In this document: piece by piece, positions 17,258-25,322 of the stretch
Layout: each line of letters begins with the position of its first letter
Numbering within the stretch: position 1 is the first letter of the stretch
Assembly (NCBI RefSeq): GCF_020097835.1
Contig: NZ_CP083666.1
Coordinates: 2,046,001-2,110,000 of the forward strand
DNA from: Haloprofundus halobius
GTDB lineage: Archaea; Halobacteriota; Halobacteria; Halobacteriales; Haloferacaceae
Length of the DNA stretch: 64,000 nt
Direction of reading: 5' to 3'
Notes under the pieces: generated by a model
Told to the model about the DNA's origin: nothing
Seen by the model: only the letters and a program-made list of their open reading frames with translations
Databases searched by the model: none
Translations under genes and position numbers: made by a program

Positions 17258-17701
17258 ATGACCGACACACCCCGACGTGCGCTCGTCGCCGCCGTCCTCG
17301 GGACGCTGTTCGCCACCGTCGGCGTCGCGGGCGTCGCTCACCTCTACCTCCGTCGGTGGCGACGCGGCGTGGCGTGGTTCGTGTTCGTCCTCGGCATCGG
17401 GGTCGCGCTCGTCGTGGCGCTCAACCCGGCCACGATATCCGTGTCGTCGCTCGCCGCTGCACCCGTTCGGACGCTCGCGTCGGTGAACGTCGAACCGTCG
17501 AGCGTCTACCCGCCCCTGCTGTTCCTTCTGGGGTTGAGCATCTACGACGCCTGCCGCATCGCCATCAAACCGGCCGAGGCGGACGAAGACGCCGTCGCCT
17601 GCCCGGTCTGCGGCTATCCGCTGGATGCGGAGTTGGAGTTCTGTCACTGGTGTACCGCCGCCATCTCGTGGTCGGAGCCGAATCCCGACCCGGACCGCTG
17701 A
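17258..17701 (+). CDS. Membrane protein with C-terminal zinc ribbon (DUF7575-like)
   Basis: The protein has 147 residues. Two or three hydrophobic helices (about 8-25, 36-55 and 78-95) are followed by a short zinc ribbon at the C-terminus, Cys-Pro-Val-Cys-Gly ... Cys-His-Trp-Cys (about 112-131). The layout is common in haloarchaeal proteins of unknown role, in which the ribbon faces the cytoplasm. The start at 17258 is supported by the TATA spacing. Confidence 0.75.
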   Translation: MTDTPRRALVAAVLGTLFATVGVAGVAHLYLRRWRRGVAWFVFVLGIGVALVVALNPATISVSSLAAAPVRTLASVNVEPSSVYPPLLFLLGLSIYDACRIAIKPAEADEDAVACPVCGYPLDAELEFCHWCTAAISWSEPNPDPDR

Positions 17702-17713
17702 TTTTCGACCTGT

Positions 17714-18613
17714 TCAGGCTTCGAGTATCTCGTCGTCCTCGATCTCTGGCACGACGATATCACCGTCGAGCGCCGTCACCGCCCGTCCGCCGACCCGGAC
17801 GGCGTCGCCGACGCGGACCCGAACCCGGCCCGGTCTATCGACGAACTCGCCCTGTTCGAACTGCATCTCGTCGGGGAGCACGTCGAATGCGCCGACGTGC
17901 CGGAGATACGCGCCGCACGCGCCGCTGGCGGTACCGGTGACGGGGTCCTCGGCGACGCCCGCGCCGGGGGCAAACATCCTCGCGTGCAGCGTCGACTCGG
18001 CGTCCAGCGTGTCGAAGGTGAACAGGTAGACGCCGGTCGCGCCGTGGTCGTCGGCCAGCGCGGCGACGGCGCTCGTGTCTGGGGTCGCGCCGCCGACCGC
18101 TTCGAGGAAGTCGACGCCGAGGACGAGAAACGGGAGTCCAGTCGACGCGACGGCCGCCGGCAGGTCGTCGGCGACTGCCCGTAGCGAGTCGACCGGGACG
18201 CCGAGCGCGTCGCTCACGCGGTCGTAGTCGACGTCGACGGGACGTACCGTCGGCTGCGCCTGCGTCATCCAGACGAAGCCGTCCTCCGTCACTTCGATAT
18301 CGAGGTCGCCGACGTTCGTCTCCAGCGCATGGACGCCCGCGTCGATGGCGTTCTCCTCGAAGAGGTGCGCGTGCGCTGCGACGGTCGCGTGGCCGCAGAG
18401 GTCGACCTCCTGCGTCGGCGTGAAGTACCGGACGCGACGGTCGGCGCTCCCGGAGGGGTGCAGAAACGCCGTCTCGCTCACCGACAGTTCGCGGGCGACC
18501 GCTTGCATCTGTTCGACCGAGAGACCGTCGGCGTCGGGAACGACGCCGGCGGCGTTACCCGCGAGCGGTTCGGCGGTGAACGCGTCGACCAGGAGCACGC
18601 GACGAGTGTCCAT
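17714..18613 (-). CDS. PhzF-family isomerase/epimerase
   Basis: The protein has 299 residues with two mirrored halves. The N-terminus has Val-Asp-Ala-Phe-Thr-Ala-Glu-Pro-Leu-Ala-Gly-Asn-Ala-Ala-Gly-Val. Glu-Thr-Ala-Phe at residues 46-49 carries the catalytic Glu of PhzF. Leu-Cys-Gly-His-Ala-Thr lies near residue 72, and Asp-Pro-Val-Thr-Gly-Thr-Ala-Ser-Gly in the second half. PhzF folds are related to diaminopimelate epimerase. Outside phenazine producers their substrates are mostly unknown, and no phenazine genes are present here. It converges with the zinc-ribbon gene. Confidence 0.85.
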   Translation of the reverse strand: MDTRRVLLVDAFTAEPLAGNAAGVVPDADGLSVEQMQAVARELSVSETAFLHPSGSADRRVRYFTPTQEVDLCGHATVAAHAHLFEENAIDAGVHALETNVGDLDIEVTEDGFVWMTQAQPTVRPVDVDYDRVSDALGVPVDSLRAVADDLPAAVASTGLPFLVLGVDFLEAVGGATPDTSAVAALADDHGATGVYLFTFDTLDAESTLHARMFAPGAGVAEDPVTGTASGACGAYLRHVGAFDVLPDEMQFEQGEFVDRPGRVRVRVGDAVRVGGRAVTALDGDIVVPEIEDDEILEA

Positions 18614-18720
18614 GCACTCACCACCGACCGGGGGACAAAGAAAGTATCAGTCGCTCGCGACGCTCCCGAACCGCGTTCCGGCGGCCGTCGGATACTGGTT
18701 GCGGTCGCGTACTCGACGGG

Positions 18721-20175
18721 TTACGCGCCGTCGGCCGTCGTCTCGTTCGGCGTTTCGGTCGCAGTCTGCGTCGCGGTCTGCGTCGACGTTGCCGTCTCAG
18801 TCTCGGTCGCAGTCTGCGTCGACGTTGCCGTTTCCGTTGCAGTCTCTGTCGAGGTGGCAGTCGACGTTTCGGTCGCAGTCTGTGTCGAGGTAGCCGTTTC
18901 TGTCTCGGTCGCGGTCTGCGTCGACGTTGCCGTCGCGGTCTGCGTCGACGTTGCCGTCGCGGTCTGCGTCGACGTTGCCGTCTCGGTCTGCGTCGACGTT
19001 GCCGTCTCGGTCTGCGTCGAAGTCGATGACGTGCTCGTCTCGGTGGACTTCGAGGAACCGCACGCTTCGACGCTCTCGGTTATCGCCGAGGACTCTTCGT
19101 CTTCGACCGGCACCGACTCGTCGGTGTCGGTTCGCGTCGCCTCGGTGACCACGTAGTACTGACCCTCGGCGTCGCCCAAGTCGAGGTCGACGGTGGTCGA
19201 CTCACCGGGGCCGAGTTCGACGTTCCCGCTCGTCCCCGTCTCCTGGACGGAGTAGCTGTAGGCCACCGCGAACTCGTTGGGGTTCGAGACGGTGAGCTGA
19301 CCGCACTGGTCCGAGCTATCCTGCAGCGGTTCGACCGACGACGACGTAGAAGTCGTCGTCTCGGTCTCGGTCGGCGTCGAAGTCGACGACGTGCTCGTCT
19401 CGGTGGTCTCCGAGGGACCGCAGGCTTCGACGCTCTCGGTTATCGCCGAGGTCTCCTCGTCCTCGACGGGCACCGACTCGCCGGAGTCGGTTCGCGTCGC
19501 CTCGGTGACCACGTAGTACTGGCCCTCGACGTCGCCCAAGTCGAGGTCGATGGTGGTCGACTCGCCGGGTTCGAGTTCGACGTTCCCGCTCGTCCCCGTC
19601 TCCTGAACGGAGTAGCTGTAGGTCACCGCGAACTCGTTGGGGTTCGAGACGGTGAGTTGACCACACTGATCCGAGCTATCCTGTAGCGGTTCGACCGACG
19701 CCGATGCGGAGGTGGTCGTGTCGTCTGCGTCGGAATCGTCCGACTCGTCCGAATCGTCGGCGTCGTCGGAGCCGCCAGCGTCGTTCGAATCGTCAGCGTC
19801 GTCAGAATCGTCAGAATTGTCGGCGTCGTTCGAGCTACCGGCGTCCGAATCGTCGGCGTCGTCGGAACCACCGGCGTCGTTCGAGTCGCCGGCGTCCGAG
19901 CCGCCAGCATCGTCGTCATCGGCGGTAGACGGCGCATCCGTGGTCGTCGTCTCCGACGTCTCGTTCGGCGTCGTCTCGTTCGGCGTCGTCTCGTTGGTGA
20001 CGATTTCGGAGCCGGCAGTCTCGCTGCTCGATTCGTTGGGGGAGTCGTTGACCGGGGACAGTGACCCTGCGTCGAACTGCGACGCGAAGCCGGAACCGAC
20101 GGCTATTGCGCCGAGGGCGACGACGAGGAGCACCACCAAGGGCACATACTGTCGTGTCGAACCAGAGTCGGGCAT
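18721..20175 (-). CDS. Repeat-rich Thr/Asp surface protein with two near-identical 95-residue domains
   Basis: The protein has 484 residues. An N-terminal signal-anchor helix lies at about residues 12-30. A Thr/Glu stretch and an Asp/Ser/Gly low-complexity stretch (about 75-160) follow. Two near-identical domains of about 95 residues come next (about 162-260 and 282-380), each with one Cys near the start (Asp-Gln-Cys-Gly-Gln-Leu) and one at the end (Glu-Ala-Cys-Gly). The tail of about 100 residues is built of Ser-Thr-Gln-Thr-Ala/Glu-Thr-Ala units. There is no C-terminal PGF sorting motif. It is probably an exported, O-glycosylated wall or adhesion protein. I do not recognise the domain. A start 6 codons earlier is possible. 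Confidence 0.75.
   Translation of the reverse strand: MPDSGSTRQYVPLVVLLVVALGAIAVGSGFASQFDAGSLSPVNDSPNESSSETAGSEIVTNETTPNETTPNETSETTTTDAPSTADDDDAGGSDAGDSNDAGGSDDADDSDAGSSNDADNSDDSDDADDSNDAGGSDDADDSDESDDSDADDTTTSASASVEPLQDSSDQCGQLTVSNPNEFAVTYSYSVQETGTSGNVELEPGESTTIDLDLGDVEGQYYVVTEATRTDSGESVPVEDEETSAITESVEACGPSETTETSTSSTSTPTETETTTSTSSSVEPLQDSSDQCGQLTVSNPNEFAVAYSYSVQETGTSGNVELGPGESTTVDLDLGDAEGQYYVVTEATRTDTDESVPVEDEESSAITESVEACGSSKSTETSTSSTSTQTETATSTQTETATSTQTATATSTQTATATSTQTATETETATSTQTATETSTATSTETATETATSTQTATETETATSTQTATQTATETPNETTADGA
18768..19026. repeat. Tandem 24-base repeats in the surface-protein tail
   Basis: A unit close to GTCTGCGTCGACGTTGCCGT recurs about every 24 bases, with cleaner copies at 18905-19020 and more diverged ones before. 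It encodes an eight-residue Ser/Thr/Gln/Ala unit on the minus strand. Arrays like this can change length by slippage. Confidence 0.7.
19022..19695. repeat. Two direct repeats of about 315 bases, 360 bases apart
   Basis: Bases from about 19022 to 19335 and from about 19382 to 19695 match almost base for base. For example, GTGCTCGTCTCGGTGG occurs at 19031 and 19391. The shift is exactly 360 bases, or 120 codons, so the frame is kept. The high identity at third codon positions points to a recent duplication or to gene conversion. Confidence 0.8.
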
Positions 20176-20232
20176 CGCGTGCGGCAAGAACAACTACTGG
20201 CTTTGTTATGGGCAACCGTTCGATTGTTTCAG

Positions 20233-20252
20233 CAGTATGGCCCGGCATACTG
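20233..20252. promoter_or_regulatory. Inverted repeat upstream of the surface-protein gene
   Basis: CAGTATG (20233-20239) and CATACTG (20246-20252) form a perfect 7-bp inverted repeat with a 6-base spacer. It lies 58-77 bases upstream of the surface-protein ATG (minus strand) and in the divergent region shared with the GST gene. It looks like a possible operator. The rest of 20176-20390 holds no gene that I can see. Confidence 0.4.
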
Positions 20253-20390
20253 TTACGATAATCCGAGCGTACGACCGCCGGACGGCGCGGCGAATGCGCG
20301 CGATTCGCCACTCCGCCGAACGCTTTTGCTCGCAGCGGCCGTACGTGTGAACGAAATGACTCGACCAGCGACGCTCAGGGGCGACAGTCG

Positions 20391-21371
20391 ATGAACATGC
20401 TCGTCGACGGCGAGTGGACCACCGACGCCTACCAGACGACCAACGACGAGGGAGAGTTCGACAGACAGGAGACGTCGTTCCGCGACCGCATCGAGGACCG
20501 CGAGGACGCGAGGTTCCCCGTCGAGGCGGGTCGATACCACCTCTACATCTGCCGGGCCTGCCCGTGGGCGCACCGAGCGGCGATGACGCGCGCGCTCTTG
20601 GGTCTCGAACACGCCGTCACGCTCTCGTTGACCGAACCGGTCCGCATCGACGACGGCTGGGAGTTCTCCGAACGGTTCCCGGACCCACTATACGACGAAC
20701 CGTACCTCCGGGACATCTACGTCCGCGCGGACGGCGACTACACCGGCCGCGTGACAGTCCCCGTCCTCTGGGACAAAGCGGAGGAGACCATCGTCAACAA
20801 CGAGTCCGAAGAGATCATGCGGATGCTCGATACCGGATTCGGCCGCCTCGCCGAACGCGACGTAGACCTCTACCCGGAGGGGTATCAAGACGAAGTCGAC
20901 CGACTCATCGACGACATCTACGAGCCGGTCAACAACGGCGTCTACCGCGCCGGATTCGCGGATTCGCAGTCGGCGTACGACCGCGCGGTCGGGGACCTGT
21001 TCGAGGCGCTCGACCACTGGGAGGAGGTACTCGACGAACGGCGCTTCCTCGCAGGCGACGTGCTCACGGAAGCGGATCTGGCGATGTTCGCGACGCTCGT
21101 CCGCTTCGACCACGTCTACCACACTCACTTCAAGTGCAACCGCCGGGCGATTCACGAGTATTCGAACCTCTGGAACTACACGAAGGAACTGTTCCAGTTG
21201 CCCGGAATCGCGGAGACGGTCAACCTCGAACACATCACCGAGCACTACTACCGAAGCCACGGCGACGTGAACCCCAAACGGCTGGTACCGGTCGGACCGG
21301 ACATCGACTTCTCGGAACCGCACGACAGAGACCTTCTCGCGGGTGGCCCGCCGGACAGTCTGTTCGAGTAA
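20391..21371 (+). CDS. Xi-class glutathione S-transferase-like reductase
   Basis: The protein has 326 residues. Cys-Pro-Trp-Ala-His-Arg near residue 56 is the signature of Xi-class enzymes (glutathionyl-hydroquinone reductases), with the active Cys first. A helical GST C-domain from about residue 160 has Phe-Leu-Ala-Gly-Asp-Val-Leu-Thr-Glu-Ala-Asp and ends with the Xi-type His-Tyr-Tyr-Arg-Ser-His segment. Haloarchaea use gamma-glutamylcysteine rather than glutathione, so that thiol is the likely partner. The enzyme would remove thiol adducts from quinones. A CGCTTTTGC element upstream (about 20320) may be its TATA region, which would leave a leader. Confidence 0.88.
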   Translation: MNMLVDGEWTTDAYQTTNDEGEFDRQETSFRDRIEDREDARFPVEAGRYHLYICRACPWAHRAAMTRALLGLEHAVTLSLTEPVRIDDGWEFSERFPDPLYDEPYLRDIYVRADGDYTGRVTVPVLWDKAEETIVNNESEEIMRMLDTGFGRLAERDVDLYPEGYQDEVDRLIDDIYEPVNNGVYRAGFADSQSAYDRAVGDLFEALDHWEEVLDERRFLAGDVLTEADLAMFATLVRFDHVYHTHFKCNRRAIHEYSNLWNYTKELFQLPGIAETVNLEHITEHYYRSHGDVNPKRLVPVGPDIDFSEPHDRDLLAGGPPDSLFE

Positions 21372-21473
21372 TTCGTCTGGACAGTACGGTATCGAAGACA
21401 GACTCCCGAACGTGACGTTCGCCCGAAACCTTTCGAGGCTCCGTGCTGAGTTCTCACAGGGAGAACACACGTG

Positions 21474-22292
21474 ATGAACAACCGACGAGAGACGATGGAC
21501 GAAGCAAAGCGCGTGGCCCGCGCGATAGTGGAGGACGAACCTACCGAGTCGTCCGGTGCGGACTCGGACGCGGACTCGACGTCGTTCGACGTCGAACGGT
21601 TCCTCCGGACGCTCGCGGGACAGGACACAGCACAGAGTCGCGAGCGACGGACGGGAAAGCAACTCGTCGCGGTGTCGCTCGTCGCTCTCGGCGTACTCCG
21701 ACGACTGAGCCGAGACGAGCGAATCGGACGACTGCTGGCGGAGACGGACGCTCCAGCGCAGGATGCCGAAGCGGAACCGGCGGCCGGAGAGTCGTCCGGG
21801 TCGCGGTCGGTCGTCGGGACGCTCCTGCGACTGCTCACGTTCGCGGTGGTCGTCGCTGTCGTCGCCTACGCCGTGCAGAAGCGCCGTGCGGTGGGCGACT
21901 CCGAACCCGACGCGACCGAACGCGACATCACCGAGACGAACGTCGCCGAGGAGGACGTGATGGGTACGAACGTCGCCGAGGAGGACGAAGTCGACGAGAT
22001 GGTCGACACGGTCGAAGACGAGAGCGGCGACGTCTCGCCGGAACCGGGTGAGACAGTCGTGGAAGAAGATGTCGTCGAGGCGGCGACGGACGAGGACGGC
22101 GACCAAACCGCCGGCGAGGCTGTACTGGAGACCGAAGAGTCGGACGACGAGACCGACGAGGAAGAATCCGACGGGAGTGACACAGAGTCAGATTCGGGCG
22201 GTACCGAGGGTGAGTCGCCGCTCGAAGCCGACGGCGAGGCGGAATCCGACGACGAGGAAGCGGAGGAGACGAGCGAGTCACCTAACCAGTAG
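21474..22292 (+). CDS. Acidic membrane protein of unknown function
   Basis: The protein has 272 residues. The N-terminal part of about 60 residues is soluble. There is one weak hydrophobic patch near residues 60-75 and one clear membrane helix near 108-125 (Leu-Leu-Thr-Phe-Ala-Val-Val-Val-Ala-Val-Val-Ala-Tyr). The last 140 residues are almost all Glu, Asp, Ser, Thr and Val, with two copies of a Thr-Asn-Val-Ala-Glu-Glu-Asp unit. The start could be GTG at 21471, ATG at 21474 or ATG at 21495. I do not recognise the family. Confidence 0.6.
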   Translation: MNNRRETMDEAKRVARAIVEDEPTESSGADSDADSTSFDVERFLRTLAGQDTAQSRERRTGKQLVAVSLVALGVLRRLSRDERIGRLLAETDAPAQDAEAEPAAGESSGSRSVVGTLLRLLTFAVVVAVVAYAVQKRRAVGDSEPDATERDITETNVAEEDVMGTNVAEEDEVDEMVDTVEDESGDVSPEPGETVVEEDVVEAATDEDGDQTAGEAVLETEESDDETDEEESDGSDTESDSGGTEGESPLEADGEAESDDEEAEETSESPNQ

Positions 22293-22348
22293 TCGACCGC
22301 GTCGGTTCCGACGACGCGCTCTTGTAGCGTCCGTTTCCTAGAGTAACT

Positions 22349-23425
22349 GTGTTATCGCGCGACACGGTCGGAGGGGTACTCGCTGCCGTCGAGCCACAGC
22401 CGCGTCTCGTCGACTGGTCCATCTTCGCACTCGTCTGCTTCGAAACTCTCTCCGGACTGCTGAGTTTCACCGTCGGGACGTCCGACGGCGCGTGGCTGTT
22501 CTGGCTACACGCGGTCGCCGGACTGACGCTCGTCGCGCTCGTGGGATTCAAACTCTACCGCGTCCGTCACCGGGTGACGAACCGCCGACTGTGGACCCGC
22601 GCGACCGCGCTGTCGCTGCTGTTGACGGTGCTCGCGCTGGCGACACTCGGTACGGGTATCGCGTGGGTGATCGGTGCGGACGCCGATATCTGGCTGTGGA
22701 ACCTGCTGAGCGTCCACGTCTTCTTCGGTTTACTGCTCGTTCCCGTCGTGGTGCTCCACCTCCGTACGCACTTTCGGCCGCCGCGTCGAGTCGACTTCGA
22801 GGACCGCCGCGCCGCCCTCCAGTACGCGGGCCTGCTCGTCGGCGGCGCGGTGCTGTTTCGCGCCCAGGAGACGACGAACCGCTTGCTCGGCACGACAGGC
22901 GTCGAACGCCGGTTCACCGGGTCGAAACCCGTCGAAGGGTCGTCGTTTCCGGTGACGAGTTGGGTCGCCGACGACCCCGACCCGGTCGACACGGAGACGT
23001 GGACACTGTCGGTCGGCGGCCGCGTCGAGACGACGCTGGAACTCGACTACGACGACCTGACGACCGGGGCGGAGCTGGAAGCGCTGCTCGACTGCACGAG
23101 CGGGTGGTACACCGTCCAGAACTGGCGCGGCGTCCGCGTCGGAGACCTGCTCGACGCTGCGGGCCTCGCCGACGACGCCCGGTACGTCCGCTTTGTCTCC
23201 GTCACCGGCTATCGCTGGAGCCTCCCCGTCGAGGAAGCCCGAGAGGCGCTGCTGGCGACCCGCGTCGGCGACGACCCGCTCTCGCACGGCCACGGCGCGC
23301 CGCTGCGACTCGTCGCGCCGGGACGCCGCGGCTTCCAGTGGGTGAAGTGGGTCGAGGAGGTGTCCGTCCGACGCCGTGGCGACCCGGCACAGTGGCTCGT
23401 CACCTTGATAAGCGGCTTCGACTGA
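22349..23425 (+). CDS. Membrane-anchored sulfite-oxidase-like molybdopterin protein
   Basis: The protein has 358 residues. The first half has four to five membrane helices (about 22-45, 50-70, 85-107, 115-138 and 150-165) with His residues in His-Ala-Val-Ala-Gly and Val-His-Val-Phe-Phe, resembling a cytochrome b561-type domain. From about residue 190 a sulfite-oxidase molybdopterin fold follows. Leu-Leu-Asp-Cys-Thr-Ser-Gly-Trp-Tyr near residue 249 gives the conserved Mo-ligand Cys, then Gly-Val-Arg-Val-Gly-Asp-Leu-Leu. The fusion would pass electrons between a surface Mo site and the membrane. The substrate is unknown. The start is a GTG. Confidence 0.85.
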   Translation: MLSRDTVGGVLAAVEPQPRLVDWSIFALVCFETLSGLLSFTVGTSDGAWLFWLHAVAGLTLVALVGFKLYRVRHRVTNRRLWTRATALSLLLTVLALATLGTGIAWVIGADADIWLWNLLSVHVFFGLLLVPVVVLHLRTHFRPPRRVDFEDRRAALQYAGLLVGGAVLFRAQETTNRLLGTTGVERRFTGSKPVEGSSFPVTSWVADDPDPVDTETWTLSVGGRVETTLELDYDDLTTGAELEALLDCTSGWYTVQNWRGVRVGDLLDAAGLADDARYVRFVSVTGYRWSLPVEEAREALLATRVGDDPLSHGHGAPLRLVAPGRRGFQWVKWVEEVSVRRRGDPAQWLVTLISGFD

Positions 23426-23494
23426 CCGCCTCCGTCGCCCGCTCTCGCCGCCTCTCGTTTCCGTTATCGCTCGCTCTCACCGCCGCTCGTCCGC

Positions 23495-24394
23495 TCAGTC
23501 GGCCGTCGACTTCGTGGACGGCTCCGGGGCCGCGGCCGACCAGTTGGCGTCGAGGTACTCCTCGAACGAGGTGAACTCGAACTCGTACCGCTCCCGGATG
23601 GCCTCGACGTCGACGTCGTAGCCGCCGTCGTTGACGAACTCGAACAGCGTGACACGTTCCTCGGTGAGTTCCTCGCGAACGGCGTCCATCGGAGCGCGAA
23701 TTCCAGTCACCTCGTGGCCGAGCACGTCGGCGAACATCGACGCGAGTTCGTCGAGGGTGTAGGCGTCGGCCGCGAGTTCGAGCGTTTCGCCGAGGAAAGT
23801 GTCGGGACTGTCGAGCACGCGAGCGACGACCGCCGCCACGTCCGCGGCGTCGACGAGGTGCAGATGGGAGCCCTCTTCGAGCGGTAGCGTGAGTGTGCCG
23901 GACTCGATACCACCTCGACACGATTCGAACTGTTGCATGAGAAGTGCCGGACGGAGTACGGTCCACGGAACGTCAGCGTCGCGAACGCGCCGTTCGACGG
24001 CGTGGATGGCGTCGAGTTCCGGGACATCGGTTTCGGACTCGACACCGCCGGCGCTCGCGTAGACGAACTGCGGGAGGTTCGCTCGCTCGGCGGCCTCAAC
24101 GAGCGCTTCGCCCATCGCGACGATGCGCTCGCGTTCGGCGTCGGCGTCGTCCGCGTCGTCGCTGAGAAAGAGGGCGTCGGCGTCCTCGACGGCGGTCGCT
24201 AACGCGTCGGCGTCGGACGCGTCCACCTCGACGAGTATCGGTCCCTGCTCGGTGCGGAACTCCGTGACGTCGGGGGTCGACGTATCCGTGAGAACCCGAA
24301 CGTCGAACGTCTCGCACTCGTCGGAGGAAAGGTGTTCGGCAACGGCTTTTCCGAGTCTTCCAGTCGCGTTTGCGACGAGGACTCGACGAGTCAT
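23495..24394 (-). CDS. NmrA-like NAD(P)-binding protein
   Basis: The protein has 299 residues and starts Met-Thr-Arg-Arg-Val-Leu-Val-Ala-Asn-Ala-Thr-Gly-Arg-Leu-Gly, a Rossmann glycine motif of the NmrA/HSCARG kind. Phe-Val-Tyr-Ala-Ser-Ala-Gly-Gly-Val and Pro-Trp-Thr-Val-Leu-Arg-Pro follow in the middle. The atypical SDR Tyr-x-x-x-Lys pair is not obvious. Such proteins act as redox sensors or as quinone/NADPH reductases. The ATG at 24394 is preferred over an upstream one because it starts the Rossmann strand. The specific role is unknown. Confidence 0.8.
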   Translation of the reverse strand: MTRRVLVANATGRLGKAVAEHLSSDECETFDVRVLTDTSTPDVTEFRTEQGPILVEVDASDADALATAVEDADALFLSDDADDADAERERIVAMGEALVEAAERANLPQFVYASAGGVESETDVPELDAIHAVERRVRDADVPWTVLRPALLMQQFESCRGGIESGTLTLPLEEGSHLHLVDAADVAAVVARVLDSPDTFLGETLELAADAYTLDELASMFADVLGHEVTGIRAPMDAVREELTEERVTLFEFVNDGGYDVDVEAIRERYEFEFTSFEEYLDANWSAAAPEPSTKSTAD

Positions 24395-24547
24395 AGACCG
24401 CCGTATGCGATGGTGGTAGATAAGCGACACTACCTGCGGCGGTGACGGCGATGCGAGCCACCCGACCGACTGACGACGAGTCCGTCCGCCGCGCGGAGAC
24501 GAGCGGCGTTGGGCGAGCGGTGTTCGGCGAGCGGCGTGCAGGTCGAA

Positions 24548-25288
24548 CTATTTCGCCCCGGTCCGAATCGCGTTCTCGGCCGCTTCGAGCGCCGCCGCCG
24601 CGTCGAACTCGGCGACGATTCGTTCGAGGTCCTCGCGGGGTCGTCGCCGTAGCTCACGGGCGTGTCGGGTGACGTTCGGTACCGCGCGAACGATGTTGTC
24701 GACGATCGGGACAGTAGCGCTCTGTGCCGACCGTGACATCGGGTTGAGGTCGACGACGAGTTCGACTTTCCCCATCGCCGCGAGCGCCTCGGCTCTGTCC
24801 CCGTCTTCGAGGGGGACCAAGACGACGTCGGCGTCGCCGATACCGTCGGCGTCGACTTTCGCGCGTTCGTGCGAGAGGCCGGGGATGCGGCCGTCGGCGG
24901 TCAACCCCTTCACCTCGGTCGCGCCGTGCTCGCGCAGGTGGTCGGCGATGGCCGCCATGCGCTCTTCGGTCCGGTTGAACAGATTCACTTCGAGGTCTGC
25001 GCCCACGACTTCGGCGAGTTCGACGAGTTCGCCCGGGCAGAGCGCGGCGACGTTCCCGTTTATCGACAGCACGGGGTGGTCGGCCAGGAGGAGATGCGCC
25101 GCGGCGGCGCGCTCGGCGGCGTCGGCGCTCTCGGTCGTCCGCTCGCCGAGGAGGTAGTCGAACGCTTCGCCGCGTCCCTGGGCGATGAGTCCCTGCCTGC
25201 TGGTGATACCCTCGTCGACTCCCGCCTCGATTCGATGTCGCGTCAAAAGCGACTCGTACCGGGGGTGGTCCGCGGGAATATCGGTCAT
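24548..25288 (-). CDS. 4-phosphopantoate-beta-alanine ligase
   Basis: This 246-residue enzyme joins 4-phosphopantoate and beta-alanine to give 4'-phosphopantothenate, the archaeal step that replaces bacterial PanC and CoaA. The family pattern is present: His-Pro-Arg-Tyr-Glu-Ser-Leu, Glu-Gly-Ile-Thr-Ser-Arg-Gln-Gly-Leu-Ile-Ala-Gln-Gly-Arg-Gly-Glu-Ala (about 27-43), Ser-Ile-Asn-Gly-Asn-Val, and Val-Asp-Leu-Asn-Pro-Met-Ser-Arg-Ser-Ala (about 190-199). It lies 34 bases downstream of pantoate kinase on the same strand, in the order of the pathway. The start at 25288 gives the family N-terminus. Confidence 0.93.
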   Translation of the reverse strand: MTDIPADHPRYESLLTRHRIEAGVDEGITSRQGLIAQGRGEAFDYLLGERTTESADAAERAAAAHLLLADHPVLSINGNVAALCPGELVELAEVVGADLEVNLFNRTEERMAAIADHLREHGATEVKGLTADGRIPGLSHERAKVDADGIGDADVVLVPLEDGDRAEALAAMGKVELVVDLNPMSRSAQSATVPIVDNIVRAVPNVTRHARELRRRPREDLERIVAEFDAAAALEAAENAIRTGAK

Positions 25289-25322
25289 ACCGGCTATTGA
25301 CGACGGGGGATAAAAATCGGTG

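Noticed and set aside
18768-19026. Tandem array considered as a CRISPR
   Set aside because: Units follow each other without unique spacers and are coding. No cas genes are in the window.
18797-19063. Asp/Arg repeat frame inside the surface-protein tail
   Set aside because: It is the same tandem repeat read in a second frame of the same strand. The Thr-rich frame has the anchor, domains and start.
19959-19976. Third copy of the TSETS-type palindrome in the surface-protein gene
   Set aside because: The core bases occur, but the outer arms do not pair and no second hairpin follows. Explained by Thr/Ser/Glu codons.
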